Under the pieces are notes generated by a model, which worked only from the letters and a program-made list of their open reading frames with translations, searched no databases and was not told the DNA's origin. From Daucus carota subsp. sativus (taxonomy: Eukaryota > Streptophyta > Magnoliopsida > Apiales > Apiaceae), in the NCBI RefSeq assembly GCF_001625215.2, contig NC_030389.2, positions 2,330,930 through 2,394,929 on the forward strand: a DNA stretch of 64,000 nucleotides, given 5' to 3'. Every line of letters starts with the position of its first letter. The first letter of the stretch is position 1. A program made the position numbers and the translations under genes. Positions 21,069 to 31,469 of the stretch are shown here, piece after piece.

Positions 21069-21282
21069 GCCACAGCCACAGCCCCGCAATAAAAGCAGAT
21101 GGTGTTCCCAAAGCGTTCAAACTTCCCACAGGCGTTTCCTAGGTCAAATATAACTCAAACACACCTGGAAAACCAGCGGTCAACAGCCTCCTCAGTGAAT
21201 GTCTGTGCAGTGCATTTAATGCACACGGACACCCACAAGCTACCAGTCCACACAACTTCAACACCCACAACCTTCCCGCCAG

Positions 21283-22127
21283 ATCTTCCCTCATTATTGG
21301 CCGCGTCCAATACTTGGGGGGCACATTTTCATTTTACTTCAAATTTTAATCTTCCCTCATTATTGGCCGCGTCCAATACTTGGGGGGCACATTTTCATTT
21401 TACTTCAAATTTTTTAATCTTCCCTCATTATTGGCCGCGTCCAATACTTGGGGGGCACATTTTCATTTTACTTCAAATTTTTATCTTCCCTCATTATTGG
21501 CCGCGTCCAATACTTGGGGGGCACATTTTCATTTTACTTCACATTTTTATCTTCCCTCCCTCATTATTGGCCGCGTCCAATACTTGGGGGGCACATTTTC
21601 ATTTTTATGCAAAATTTTTTAATCTTCCCTCATTATTGGCCGCGTCCAATACTTGGGGGGCACATTTTCATTTTTATTCAAAATTTTTCTTAATCTTCCC
21701 TCATTATTGGCCGCGTCCAATACTTGGGGGGCACATTTTCATTTTACTTCAAATTTTTATCTTCCCTCATTATTGGCCGCGTCCAATACTTGGGGGGCAC
21801 ATTTTCATTTTACTTCACATTTTTAATCTTCCCTCATTATTGGCCGCGTCCAATACTTGGGGGGCACATTTTCATTTTACTTCAAATTTTTATCTTCCCT
21901 CCCTCATTATTGGCCGCGTCCAAAACTTGGGGGGCACATTTTCATTTTTATGCAAAATTTTTTAATCTTCCCTCATTATTGGCCGCGTCCAATACTTGGG
22001 GGGCACATTTTCATTTTTATTCAAAATTTTTTTAATCTTCCCTCATTATTGGCCGCGTCCAATACTTGGGGGGCACATTTTATCTTCCCTCCCTCATTAT
22101 TGGCCGCGTCCAATACTTGGGGGGCAC
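21283..22127 (+). repeat. Tandem array, 13 copies of a 66-71-bp unit
   Basis: Each unit contains ttattggccgcgtccaatac and cttggggggcacattttca, followed by a variable T-rich tail. Units begin (at tcattattgg) at 21291, 21357, 21425, 21491, 21561, 21630, 21701, 21767, 21834, 21904, 21973, 22043 and 22094; the last spacing is short (51). Units five apart share the same tail variants and lie 342-344 bp apart, so a five-unit block has itself been duplicated. The array sits between two paralogous antisense genes. Tandem repeats in the 3' region of Tat elements are known as a source of plant satellites. Confidence 0.95.
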
Positions 22128-22288
22128 AACCCTCATTTTTACTACGTGTTCTGTCCGCTTCAAAACTTTATCGCAGGAACTAAACTCAAACACAGAGGCA
22201 ACACAAGGCGATAAGCGAATAAACAGTTTCACATTAAAACAGAAATTAAATTACAATCAGACACGGGCTACTCCCGCATCGCAACTAC

Positions 22289-22675
22289 CTAAGGAAGCTG
22301 AGCCCTCAGCTCCACAATCCGCTCATCTACAGCTTCGAGCCTGGTAAGCAGGCCTTCCCTCTCCACCTCCGCGTCCCGCAACCGCTCCCGCACCGTAACA
22401 CCAGGAGGGACAGGCGGGTTGTCAATCGGCACCATCAAACGCCCATCCACCTCCTCCGCGTCCCGGGCACGACCCGGTAGCAGAAGCTCATGGTAAACAA
22501 TCTCCAGAGTAGACTCATAGGACTGCTCCTCGTCCTCCAGAGCCTCCGCGATTCTCACCGTGATAAGCTCGGCCGGCAACCGGCGAATCCGGTTGATCAG
22601 ATCCTGTCGCCGGCGCCACTCGCTCGACCGGCCATAGTACAGGTTAGAACTAGCTGCAGAGCTGTCGGAAGACAT
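22289..22675 (-). CDS. Antisense small coiled-coil protein, paralogue 2
   Basis: 128 aa from the ATG at 22675; the frame is open further upstream to 22837. The shorter start is preferred because a donor-like gtgagt (near 22790) and an acceptor-like gtgcag directly before the ATG suggest a leader intron, and because MSSDSSAASSN then aligns with the start of paralogue 1. The protein has a Ser-rich head, a helical acidic middle, a conserved LLLPGRARDAEEVDGR block and a C-terminal coiled coil ending ELRAQLP. A TATA box lies about 190 nt upstream of the chosen ATG. Function unknown. The duplication with paralogue 1 is old, since similarity is patchy. Confidence 0.7.
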   Translation of the reverse strand: MSSDSSAASSNLYYGRSSEWRRRQDLINRIRRLPAELITVRIAEALEDEEQSYESTLEIVYHELLLPGRARDAEEVDGRLMVPIDNPPVPPGVTVRERLRDAEVEREGLLTRLEAVDERIVELRAQLP

Positions 22676-22860
22676 ATCACCTGCACGAAACAAACCAAGA
22701 CAAGACGACCGGTTAAAAGCTCCGATCGGACAACAAATAAGAAAATCGATGATCACTACGCCGGAAAAGCCTAGACTCGAACACTCACCAATATTGCAGA
22801 GACAAGCTGTTACAAGGATACGCGATGAACTGAGCACTTTTCACCAAGATAAAAACTCCC

Positions 22861-22868
22861 TTTATATA
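22861..22868 (-). promoter_or_regulatory. TATA box of antisense paralogue 2
   Basis: TATATAAA on the minus strand within ctatataaaggga. Its position fits a transcript starting near 22830 and a short spliced leader. Confidence 0.6.
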
Positions 22869-23304
22869 GACAGCACTCCAGCCCTTTGAACTTCAGCCGT
22901 TACTTCCCTAGGCAGTTGAAGCGCCATAAAATACACATCCATCACCCCCGTCAAAAGCCTCATACACGTATCCGTGCCAGTAATTAATTGGCACAAATAT
23001 CCGCACAAAATACCATCAGTCAAATTAACCTTGCATGCAGTTACAGCATCAACCACTCACAATAAGCCACGTGGAAAAAACCGTACACTCCCCATACGGA
23101 ACGACAAGACCAGGCGGCAAAAAGCTTCACACCTTTTGAAAATTTTGAAATCTATGACCCAGCAAACACAAACCGGGTAAATCGAAGCCCATAGCCCGCC
23201 ACATCAATCCAACCACTCAAAAATACACACTTGCACAAATACAACCCGGGACGGCACCTTTGCGGGAAAGATTTTACTTACTCCCCCCACCCGCTAAAGC
23301 AGAT
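22869..23304. other. 3' untranslated part of the retrotransposon
   Basis: Between the last antisense promoter and the polypurine tract. No gene is recognised. Confidence 0.4.
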
Positions 23305-23320
23305 GGAAGGAGTAGGGGGG
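23305..23320 (+). promoter_or_regulatory. Polypurine tract
   Basis: ggaaggagtagggggg lies four bases before the 3' LTR start, the expected place for plus-strand priming. The ggggggca at its end recurs in every unit of the tandem array. Confidence 0.75.
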
Positions 23321-23323
23321 CAA

Positions 23324-23822
23324 TGATAAGGTACCACGCTACAGGAACCGCCAACAGTACCTGCCCCCGCTACAGGACTTGGAGATCCCCAAAGTCAGAC
23401 CTCATCATTACTAAGTACAAGGCAAACAGGATAATAAGCATGCACAAATCCCAAAAGGACAGAGAAAAGGACAGTAGCTGCACCAAAGCAGCCACCCATG
23501 CTGGGGAGTGTCCACAGACCCATTCCCGCCACTGTAGCAACAGTGGCGGCCAAGGGCCTATATAAAGGACTCCCCAGCCAAAGTGGAAGGTAAGTGCAAA
23601 TTCCTCCCCAAAACTCTCTCTAAAAAGCATCTCTCGCCATACATTTAGAGTGAAAACTCTCTGATTTCCCTTACTTGTCAAGCACATCCAAATCACTGAT
23701 TATCACGCCGGAGGCGCCTCACGGGATGTCACCCCCCGTGTAGCGTTGTTTTGCAGGTTAGGTCCTGCCTGAAGCTTCCCGGAACAGTGCACTGGAACCC
23801 TAGACGAGATTTGGAGTTATCA
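23324..23822 (+). repeat. 3' LTR
   Basis: 499 bp, identical to the 5' LTR except for one C/T difference. Ends TTATCA and is followed by the target-duplication pentamer gaaat. Confidence 0.95.
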
Positions 23823-24139
23823 GAAATGCATAAAACATATATTCCACAAGCAATGAATATTTTATAAGAAAATCCTGGCATAACATTTGCTAGTATATCC
23901 GAACACTGATTACATTACAAATCATTATAAACACACGTATGACGTAACCAAACACCTAACCGAGAAACCTGACTTGCAAAATAAAATTACAAAATGTCCC
24001 GGATTCTCCTACGACCACATACGGACAAGGCAGAATATTTATAGCACGTATTCATTCTAATATGTCAAGGATCGTTAAGCATTTTTTCTCATTCATGAAA
24101 TACGAGACCAAACTCGCAGCTACGGGAGCAATATCCACT

Positions 24140-24639
24140 TCAATTGCATCTGGAGTTTGTGCAACCATAACACCACCAAGGTACGCCGTCTGCGGTCTTC
24201 GAATCGTCGACGAGTTCTCGAGCTTGTGCAGCCAAGACAGTGAACGCGATAAGGTTTCCGATTCCCATAATAACCAAACCATAAACTATGTTATCAGAAT
24301 CATACATGAAGAGAAGACCACAGCAATGAATATCGGTGATCAACAGAAAAGAAGCTAGAGAAAACAACGCAGCATATCGGAAAGCTATCCAATTCTTACT
24401 CCATACCGCAACGTTCCTACGAAAAGCACGATCAGAATTATGCATCTTTCGAATCATTTAAACCAAATTAAATTTTTTAAAAATGAGAGACGAAGTAAAA
24501 TATTTATTATTCACCTGTAAACGCTAGATTCTTGGCCAAGTTTCACAGCTTCGCGAGAAGACTCGTAGGTGACGTCATGTGGATTGCTTCTTGCATATTG
24601 GCTGACGACATCATGTGGTTTGCTTTGTTTTTGCGCCAT
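24140..24639 (-). CDS. Family A membrane protein, copy A1
   Basis: Two exons on the minus strand, complement of 24515-24639 and 24140-24416, with a 98-nt GT-AG intron and 133 aa in total. I do not recognise the family. Exon 1 encodes a hydrophilic 42-residue head with an internal repeat (KPHDVVSQ and NPHDVTYE). Exon 2 (277 nt) starts with VAVWSKNW, then has two hydrophobic helices separated by a short loop ending DNIVYGL, and a tail ending GVPWWCYGC. Three other copies in this window share this second exon. A1 is the most diverged. The small two-helix layout suggests an endomembrane or plasma-membrane protein. The intron phase matches the other copies, which supports the model. Confidence 0.75.
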
Positions 24640-24963
24640 CTTGGCGATTCTGCTACGCACTTTTGCAGCTCCGGCTGTTTCGAAACAAGTCTTTCAATAA
24701 TATCAGCAAGTGTCAATTAGTTGGCCAAAAGAAGTCTTTATCCAATTTGACAATGTTCTGTTGATATTATTATATTAATGAAATGTGGGCATCTGGATAC
24801 ATCCTGTCCACACACGGATGATAATCGTAGTCGGCAAGTCTCGGAAACTTACACTACTATACTGTATACGCTAATTTTTTTATAAAATCTATGTAGTTGC
24901 GTGTACATAGATATGCAAAACTACTACTCTCTCTATCGTGTACATAGATATGCAAAACTACTA
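24640..24963. other. Upstream region of A1
   Basis: Probable promoter side of A1. From about 24899 to 24975 a roughly 48-bp unit (words gtgtacatagatatgc and actactctctctat) is repeated twice in tandem. Confidence 0.4.
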
Positions 24964-25267
24964 CTCTCTCTATCCCTCTCATTTGTTTACGGTTACTATT
25001 TTAGTATGTCCCTCTCATTTCTTTACATTACCATAAATAATAAATTTTTCTCATCATTACACCCACTATCTTCCCCCACTATCTCATATTTAACAATAAA
25101 AATTACTATTACACCCACTACTTTCCTCCACTATCTCAAATCTATTATTAAATATTGATAGTTCCCACCACTTTACCCACTTTTTATCTAACTTTACTCA
25201 TTTTTCATACATTGTCTTGGTCTCCGTGTCCCCCTCCAATATAAACAATTGAGGGGGACGGAGGGAG
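24964..25267. mobile_element. Stowaway-like MITE
   Basis: The left end (ctctctctatccctctcatt) and the right end (gggggacggagggag) form a decayed inverted repeat of the common plant Stowaway type, with TA next to both ends. About 300 bp, non-coding. Confidence 0.6.
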
Positions 25268-25274
25268 TATGTGG

Positions 25275-25505
25275 GTGTTTGTTTACCCCCTTAAAAGCCC
25301 ACCTTGAAGCACTTATTCGTACCGTTTGTATAATAAATCAAGAAACACTTATAAAAAGTTAGGAACGCTAGCTTTTGTTTCAGGACTTTTACTTCTTTGC
25401 CAAACACTTTAATCACTTATAAGTCTTAACTAGGTTTTAACTTTTACTCCACTTTTTTATTTTAAGCAAGAAGCACTTATTTTAAGCTCACCCAAACGGT
25501 CCCTA
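25275..25505. repeat. Dispersed MITE-like repeat, member 1
   Basis: Similar to two other stretches in this window (33023-33258 and 45240-45617). All share aagcaagaagcacttatttt-like and cacccaaacg words near one end. The best copy (45.2 kb) has inverted termini, so this is probably a non-autonomous DNA transposon family. Confidence 0.5.
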
Positions 25506-26548
25506 TATCCATCCGAATTTTGAGGAGCTCTAAAACTTGCGGAAGACACGACTAATATTTTACTTTTTTTAAGAAAAATCCTAGAGACCCTGGAAAATTA
25601 TTTTAAAATTTTTCCTAAATGATGTGTAAAGTGTGATTGGTTGCTTTCACTACCATGATAATCACCCAATCATAATATTTCACGTTTGTGTCACATCATT
25701 TGGTAAAAATTCTTGGAGAAAAATTTGGTTCACGTAGCATTATCCTTTTAAGAAAATAAATAGACCAAATTAAAAAAGAGTGCGGGTTCACCTTCCGGTC
25801 AGGAATACTATCCTGTTCATATATATGCAAAAGAACTCTATCCATCCGAACTTGAAATGCTCCGAAACTTCCGAAAATGCTCCTCAGTCACAACTAACAT
25901 TTTCCCTTTTAAAACAACTATTTGTTTAAGTATTTTTTATTTCACAATCAGAGTGTAGTTCACAATTAGGAAGTGATTTAGACTGGATTCTGATAAGTGT
26001 TTTTTATTAATAAAATCATTTATGTATCAAAAATAAATATTTTTACACGTTTTTTTATTAATAATTCATCCGATTAAGAAGAGGTATTTGTTCACTTCAG
26101 GATCATGAAATGCAATTCCTGTCCCGAACTTCAAACCAGTTCTTAAACCCCCCACCCCAATTTCCGAAAGAGGATTCTCTTGCTCTCTAAATTCGGGAAA
26201 TTTGTTAAATTTTTTAATTATAGTTTAGTTAATAATATAAATTTTAATTAAAATAATATTAATAAGTCATTGTATATAAAATGTCTCTACTTTTATATAA
26301 CATTCGGAATATTAATTCAAATTACTACTCATTTATAATAAAATTAAAAGATAAAACTAGATTTATTATTATTATTTTGCATTATGAAATGAAAAAATTT
26401 AAATAATAAAATGACGAGAATTATTTAAATTAAAAATATATACAGATTTGATTAAGACTCAGTTTTTTATGATAGTGACTAAAGTCTGTAGCAAAGGCTT
26501 GCAAGGAAATTGCAGATAACTAACAGATTCAAGCAATGTACATGATAA
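25506..26548. other. AT-rich intergenic, no gene seen
   Basis: Only scattered short words shared with other intergenic stretches (for example near 25790-25870). No coding signal. Confidence 0.4.
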
Positions 26549-27667
26549 AGAGCATCTCCAACGGCGTTGGCTATAATTGTTGGCTAAATTGAACCTGTAA
26601 GACATTATGTAAAATTTGCTGAACCTGTAAGACATTGTACTTCAACGGTATTGGCTATATTAGAGAACGGTATTGGCTATATTAGAGCATCTCCAACCAT
26701 CTAAAGCCCTTAGCTAAAAGATGAGTTGGCATACTTAAAATAAAAAGATTTAGCCAACAGCTCCAAAAACTCAACTCCAACCATGATCAGCTGTTGTCTA
26801 TAAATTTAGCCAACCTCCTATGGATGGCTAAATTTGTCGAACCTCTACAGGTCTGTAACAAAATCTGTAGGAAGATTGTACATCATTTATTACCAGATTG
26901 AACTGATATATTCTATTTTAACAATTTAAAATATTAGTACTTCAACGGTATTGGCTATATTAGAGAACGGTATTGGCTATATTAGAGCATCTCCAACCAT
27001 CTAAAGCCCTTAGCTAAAAGATGAGTTGGCATACTTAAAATAAAAAGATTTAGCCAACAGCTCCAAAAACTCAACTCCAACCATGATCAGCTGTTGTCTA
27101 TAAATTTAGCCAACCTCCTATGGATGGCTAAATTTGTCGAACCTCTACAGGTCTGTAACAAAATCTGTAGGAAGATTGTACATCATTTATTACCAGATTG
27201 AACTGATATATTCTATTTTAACAATTTAAAATATTAATAACATACTATTTTTAAATTATAGCCAACCAATGTAGCCAGTACCATTGAAGCAAAATGTCTT
27301 ACAGGTTCAGCAAATTTTATATAATGTCTTACAGGTCCAATTTAGCCAACGATTACAGCCAATGCCGTTGGAGATGCTCTTAGTTGGCTATAATTTAATA
27401 ATAAAATGTTATTTATATTTTAGTTTGTTAAAATAGAATATATCAGTTCAATATGGTAATAAATGATGTGCAATCATCCTACAGATTTGTTACAGACCTG
27501 TAGAGGTTCGACAAATATAATCATCCATAGGAGGTTGGGTAAAATTATAGACAACAGATTCACGTGATTGGAGTGCGATATTTTCAAGAGGTTGGCTAAA
27601 ATTTTTAAATTTGAAATGCCAACTCACTTTTTAGCTAAAGGTTTTGTATGGTTGGAGATGCTCTAAC
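26549..27667. mobile_element. Nested MITE complex with perfect 300-bp tandem duplication
   Basis: The ends agagcatctccaac and gttggagatgctct mark two overlapping inverted-repeat pairs, an outer one (26549-27380) and another (about 26683-27666). Within it, 26641-26937 and 26941-27237 are identical at a period of exactly 300 bp, and an inverted, diverged copy of the same unit lies at about 27400-27666. This is best read as MITE insertions into MITEs followed by one recent tandem duplication. Confidence 0.7.
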
Positions 27668-27952
27668 AATACAATAGAATCCTTTGTTTCTTGCATTCTT
27701 ACTATATCCGTGTATTATTAATGTCAGACGCCCAATTCCGTCAAAAAAATGCTAGAAGCCCAATACAAATAAGCCCCATATAAATAGGAAATAATCAGAT
27801 TTGAGATTAAACACTTGCAAATGCAAAATGTACCCATGCAAAATTTGATTAATATTGGGCCAATCCTAATCACATATGACGATGCATTTTCAGGGTAGTT
27901 GTGGGTTGCTCGGACAGGCCCGTTTATCACTCGGCAAACTTAGGGGTCATTT

Positions 27953-28608
27953 GTTAAATCTGGACCTTTTTTTCTGAATGATTGAAATCTGAATGAACGA
28001 ATAATCTGAATGGTTTATGAAAATTGTTGTTTGTTAATTTATTTTATCTGAATGACAAAAATCATGAATTTAATATATTTTTTGAAATCATATAAATTTA
28101 ATTTATTAATTATTATATATAACATATATTATTTAATCTAAGTCATTTTGTCCGGCTAAAATTCATTGCAGGTTCAATAATCACCATTTCTTTTGGTGTA
28201 TAATTTATTATACTATACAATATAATATATACTTATTTTTTATTTTTTTATATCAATTCGATAATAATTTAATGATTAAATTTTCAATCATCAAACTAAA
28301 AATTCTATAATTTTATAATTTTAAATGAAGATATAAATAATATTATTAGTGAATACATGTAAGAAATAGTGATTAAAAAATTAAATACGATAATACATGA
28401 TATGTGTCATAGTACTGCGCCTTGGGGTAATATACAGCGTCGTGTGATTTAAATGATTCTGGATGGTTCAGACAGATTTTTTTAGGTCAGTCGTCCAGAA
28501 GATTATGGAGTCGTCCAGCTGCATCATTCTATTATCAAACAGTCTGAATGGATGCAAAAGCACTCGTCCAGTTCAGTTGGCTTGGTTCACCCGTAAACAA
28601 ATGACCCC
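27953..28608. mobile_element. PIF/Harbinger-type MITE (Tourist-like), member 1
   Basis: 656 bp with termini GGGGTCATTTGTT and AACAAATGACCCC and a TTA target duplication on both sides (27950-27952 and 28609-28611). It is related to the element at 46586-47189, sharing the ends and internal words around the 3' side (ctgaatgRatg, ctcgtccagtt). No coding capacity. Confidence 0.8.
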
Positions 28609-28611
28609 TTA

Positions 28612-29011
28612 GAGCAAGTCCAAGAGTTCCCTAAATTGATGTCCTAAATTAAGATTTAAGATATTTGAAGCAAACGAGTGTTCCAACCTTAAAACACTAG
28701 GACATCCAATAAATGTCTTATTAATGAGACACTACTATGCATGTCCTAAATCATTTTAATCAATAATTTTCTCCTTCCTACTTTTCATTTCCCTTCCACA
28801 GTGATTCAAATATATTCTTATTTTAATAATAAGGCACAATAATAAGGCATATTGTTGGAGTTGATATGTGGAGATGAAGTCCTAAATCACTAGGAAACCA
28901 TTTTTTATAATATTTATAGGACACTTACTAGGACATTGTTGGTGTTGTTCTTGTATGCACAAAATAACAAATTTTATGATATCCTTTATTATTATATAAT
29001 ACCCGAGTCTA
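28612..29011. other. AT-rich spacer with a faint MITE-like repeat
   Basis: Repeated 'cctaaat' and 'aggacatt' words run from agagcaagtccaag to gttggtgttgttctt, resembling a decayed inverted-repeat element. No target duplication was identified. Confidence 0.3.
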
Positions 29012-29365
29012 CCTGGTCTCCGGTTAACCAATCAGAAAAAAAAATTTATTATAACACCAATCGAAAATCATTCATGAATTTTAGACCAATAATATTTTTC
29101 TTCAACTTTCTTCTATTAAATTTTAACTAAAATACTAGTTTATTTCAAAAAAAAAAACTAGAATACTAGTTAACCAATCAAAAAAGAAAAATTATTTTAG
29201 TACCAACTATAAAACTACTCCTAAATTTTAGACCAATAATATTTCTTACCCAACTTTCTTTCTATTTAATTATAACTAGGATCCCAATTAACCAATTAGG
29301 AAAAAAAAAGTCACTCCTAAATTTTAGAACAATAATATTCCTTCTTCAACTTTCTTAAAAATATA
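29012..29365. repeat. Imperfect tandem repeat, three copies of about 115-130 bp
   Basis: The words gttaaccaatcaRaaa, ctcctaaattttagaccaat and caactttctt recur in order three times, starting near 29023, 29168 and 29288, with increasing divergence and a deletion in the third. Confidence 0.6.
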
Positions 29366-29838
29366 ATTATGTATGATATACAATTTTTTATTAGATTATG
29401 TCATGTAGTCGGCACTATCAGTTAAAAATCGATCAAATTGTAAGAAAAATGATTTTTTATTAAAATTTATCGATCTTAGTTTTATAAAGAATTCAAAACA
29501 ATAATTAAAATTAAAAAAAAATCAAGATTATTCAATATAATCGTTTCTGGCTCTTCGTTTCTATATACAAATACTTATTAAAACATGTTTAAATTCATAA
29601 TGCATGTTCAATATATATTTAATGATTGTGCAAGGATTCTAGAGTATAGTGTTATAATTGCTAGGAACCATTAATCAAATCATATTTTTGTAAACCTTTT
29701 TCATCTAATGACCAAAATGGAAGGTAATACATAATCCAATAACAAATTAGCCTATTTACCTTGACTTCCTTAGGCTGCTCGGTTTAATCTGTGGGGGCAC
29801 TTTAGAACCCTTTGCGGTGAAAGACACTTCTTCTTGCA

Positions 29839-31469
29839 ATGGGCTTAAACCTTACTCGCATCTGCCGTGATTTTCTCGAGCTGTCTGAAGCTGGTAAATC
29901 TGGGATTTCTGTGTTAATATATGTGTTTATCTGTCTTATACTGTTGTGAACTTATCTAGATAGAGCTCAATTCTTACATGTTTTTGTTCACCAGGCACAA
30001 GGTGGATTGAAGAGACACGTGATCGCTATGTTAATTCTGTAGTACTTTGGTTTCACATGAATAAGGAGCAGATCTTGATTAAGGTTTTCTTCTTAGTTGT
30101 ATTCATGTTTGTGAGATTGTGTCTAAGTCATGGCTCATGACTTGCTGAATTAAGTAGAGGTGTTGATAATATGTTGCTTTTTATATTGCTTTTTATAAAT
30201 TACCTTTGTGTTTCGTATATTAACTATTGTTTTTACAATTCCTTTGTGGAATATGTTGCATATTAATTACGGTATGTTTTAGGTTTATGAATAACAATCA
30301 ATAAGTTTGGCCAAAAGGTTTGTGCAAGTGGAAATTTCATTTTGAACACTGAAGTTTATAGAATATTATATCTGCAGTGATGACTCACCAAAATGTTCAA
30401 GTTTAATTTGTGCAGTGTTGTATTGAATTGGAATTAATTGCTTTGAGTTGCTTACAGAGCTTCATCCTTTATAATTTATATCTGGTGACAAACATTAGCA
30501 GTTTCTCCTTATTTTTGGGCTTTAAATGTTTTTCTTTTGGCTTAATGACCTTTTAGCCCTTCAAGTTTGGGTGGAAGTTCCGATGCGACCTCGAAGTTTA
30601 AAAACGTACCTTTCGACGTTGGTATTCAAATTTGCGATTACTCTTTTAAGTCTATATCTCAACTTACTTTATTCTTTGAAAATACTATGAGGACTTGTAT
30701 CTAGATTGGTTTTCAAAGGTTTTCAATGCTACTGTATCATGAAATGTAGATGAATCAAGTGCATTTCTAGGTAAATACATTTGATAAGATAATGTGAAGT
30801 CTGAAATTGGAAGAAGAGAGTTGTTTGTACTATCTAATTGGCTTAGTTTGATTTTTTGAAATTTATTAGAAATTACCTGTGTGTTTTGTAAATAATTTGT
30901 TGCCTTTCCATCTTCTTTACTTAATTTATATATGACGACAGAGATTATATGACCATGATTTACATCAATCAGCCCTGTACAGATTTCTTATTCTATCTAC
31001 ATTGTTAATGCAGTTTGAAATATCAACTTTGAGTCCAGTTTTAAGCTTTAACTCTGAGCTAAAATCATGTCATATATTAACTGATCCCTTGTAATAATAA
31101 TTTTAAGACTTAAAGCACAATTTTATGTCATGTGTATAACACAATTTCATTCTTCGTAACTGCTTGTACGAACTTGTTTCCAGATTGGTTTTATATCTGT
31201 GTTTTGATATGTTTTTATATATGCAGTTCAAGAAGAACCCGGTTCTTTGTGTGGCAGTTGTACTTCTGCTGGCACTCATTGTCATTCATAGCCCTATTCT
31301 AGGTTATGAAGGGGCTGTACCGAGATGGATAGCGAGCTGGATAGCATGGATGTCAATTTTTGCCGTTATCAGTCTCACTTATCAGATTTTTGTGGAAATG
31401 AAAAGATTCAAGTTAACATGGAAGAAATATAAGAAAGTATATTGTTCAGGTATGTTATTGGACACCTGA
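29839..31469 (+). CDS. Family B membrane protein, shortened copy B1
   Basis: Three exons are modelled: 29839-29893, 29995-30083 and 31227-31469, in phase, giving 128 aa. Exons 1-2 encode a hydrophilic head (RICRDFLELSEAGTRWIEET) seen in no other copy here. Exon 3 starts FKKNPVLC and has two hydrophobic helices around the block GYEGAVPRWIASW, then FVEMKR. This matches the first half of B2 (GNEGDVQRWKASW) and B3 (FVEMKR). The second half (NHHM...DWKM and the GACK helix) is missing. Out-of-frame DNA at about 31480-31550 can be read as a faint remnant of the last helix. So B1 is either a truncated protein or an early pseudogene. Confidence 0.55.

Larger units (their letters stand above)
9010..23822 (+). 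mobile_element. Complete Tat-lineage Ty3/gypsy LTR retrotransposon
   Basis: The element is 14.8 kb, bounded by two 499-bp LTRs (TGATAAGG...TTATCA) that differ at only one site I can find. The flanking pentamers caaat (9005-9009) and gaaat (23823-23827) match at four of five bases. Internal order: primer site, gag, protease, RT, RNase H, second RNase H, integrase, then a long block with four minus-strand genes and a tandem array, polypurine tract, LTR. The second RNase H plus extra antisense genes between pol and the 3' LTR are known features of the Tat lineage. The near-identical LTRs point to recent insertion. Coding defects (gag frame break, RT active-site change) suggest it would need help in trans. 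Confidence 0.93.

Noticed and set aside
21283-22127. CRISPR array
   Set aside because: The units are head-to-tail repeats with no unique spacers, and this is plant retrotransposon DNA.
21099-22347. Long plus-strand open frames over the tandem array (up to 288 codons)
   Set aside because: They translate the 66-71-bp repeat in several frames at once; the unit simply lacks stop codons. There is no protein-like composition.
24062-24358. 98-codon plus-strand frame at A1
   Set aside because: It is the complement of A1 exon 2, which is conserved as protein in three other copies.
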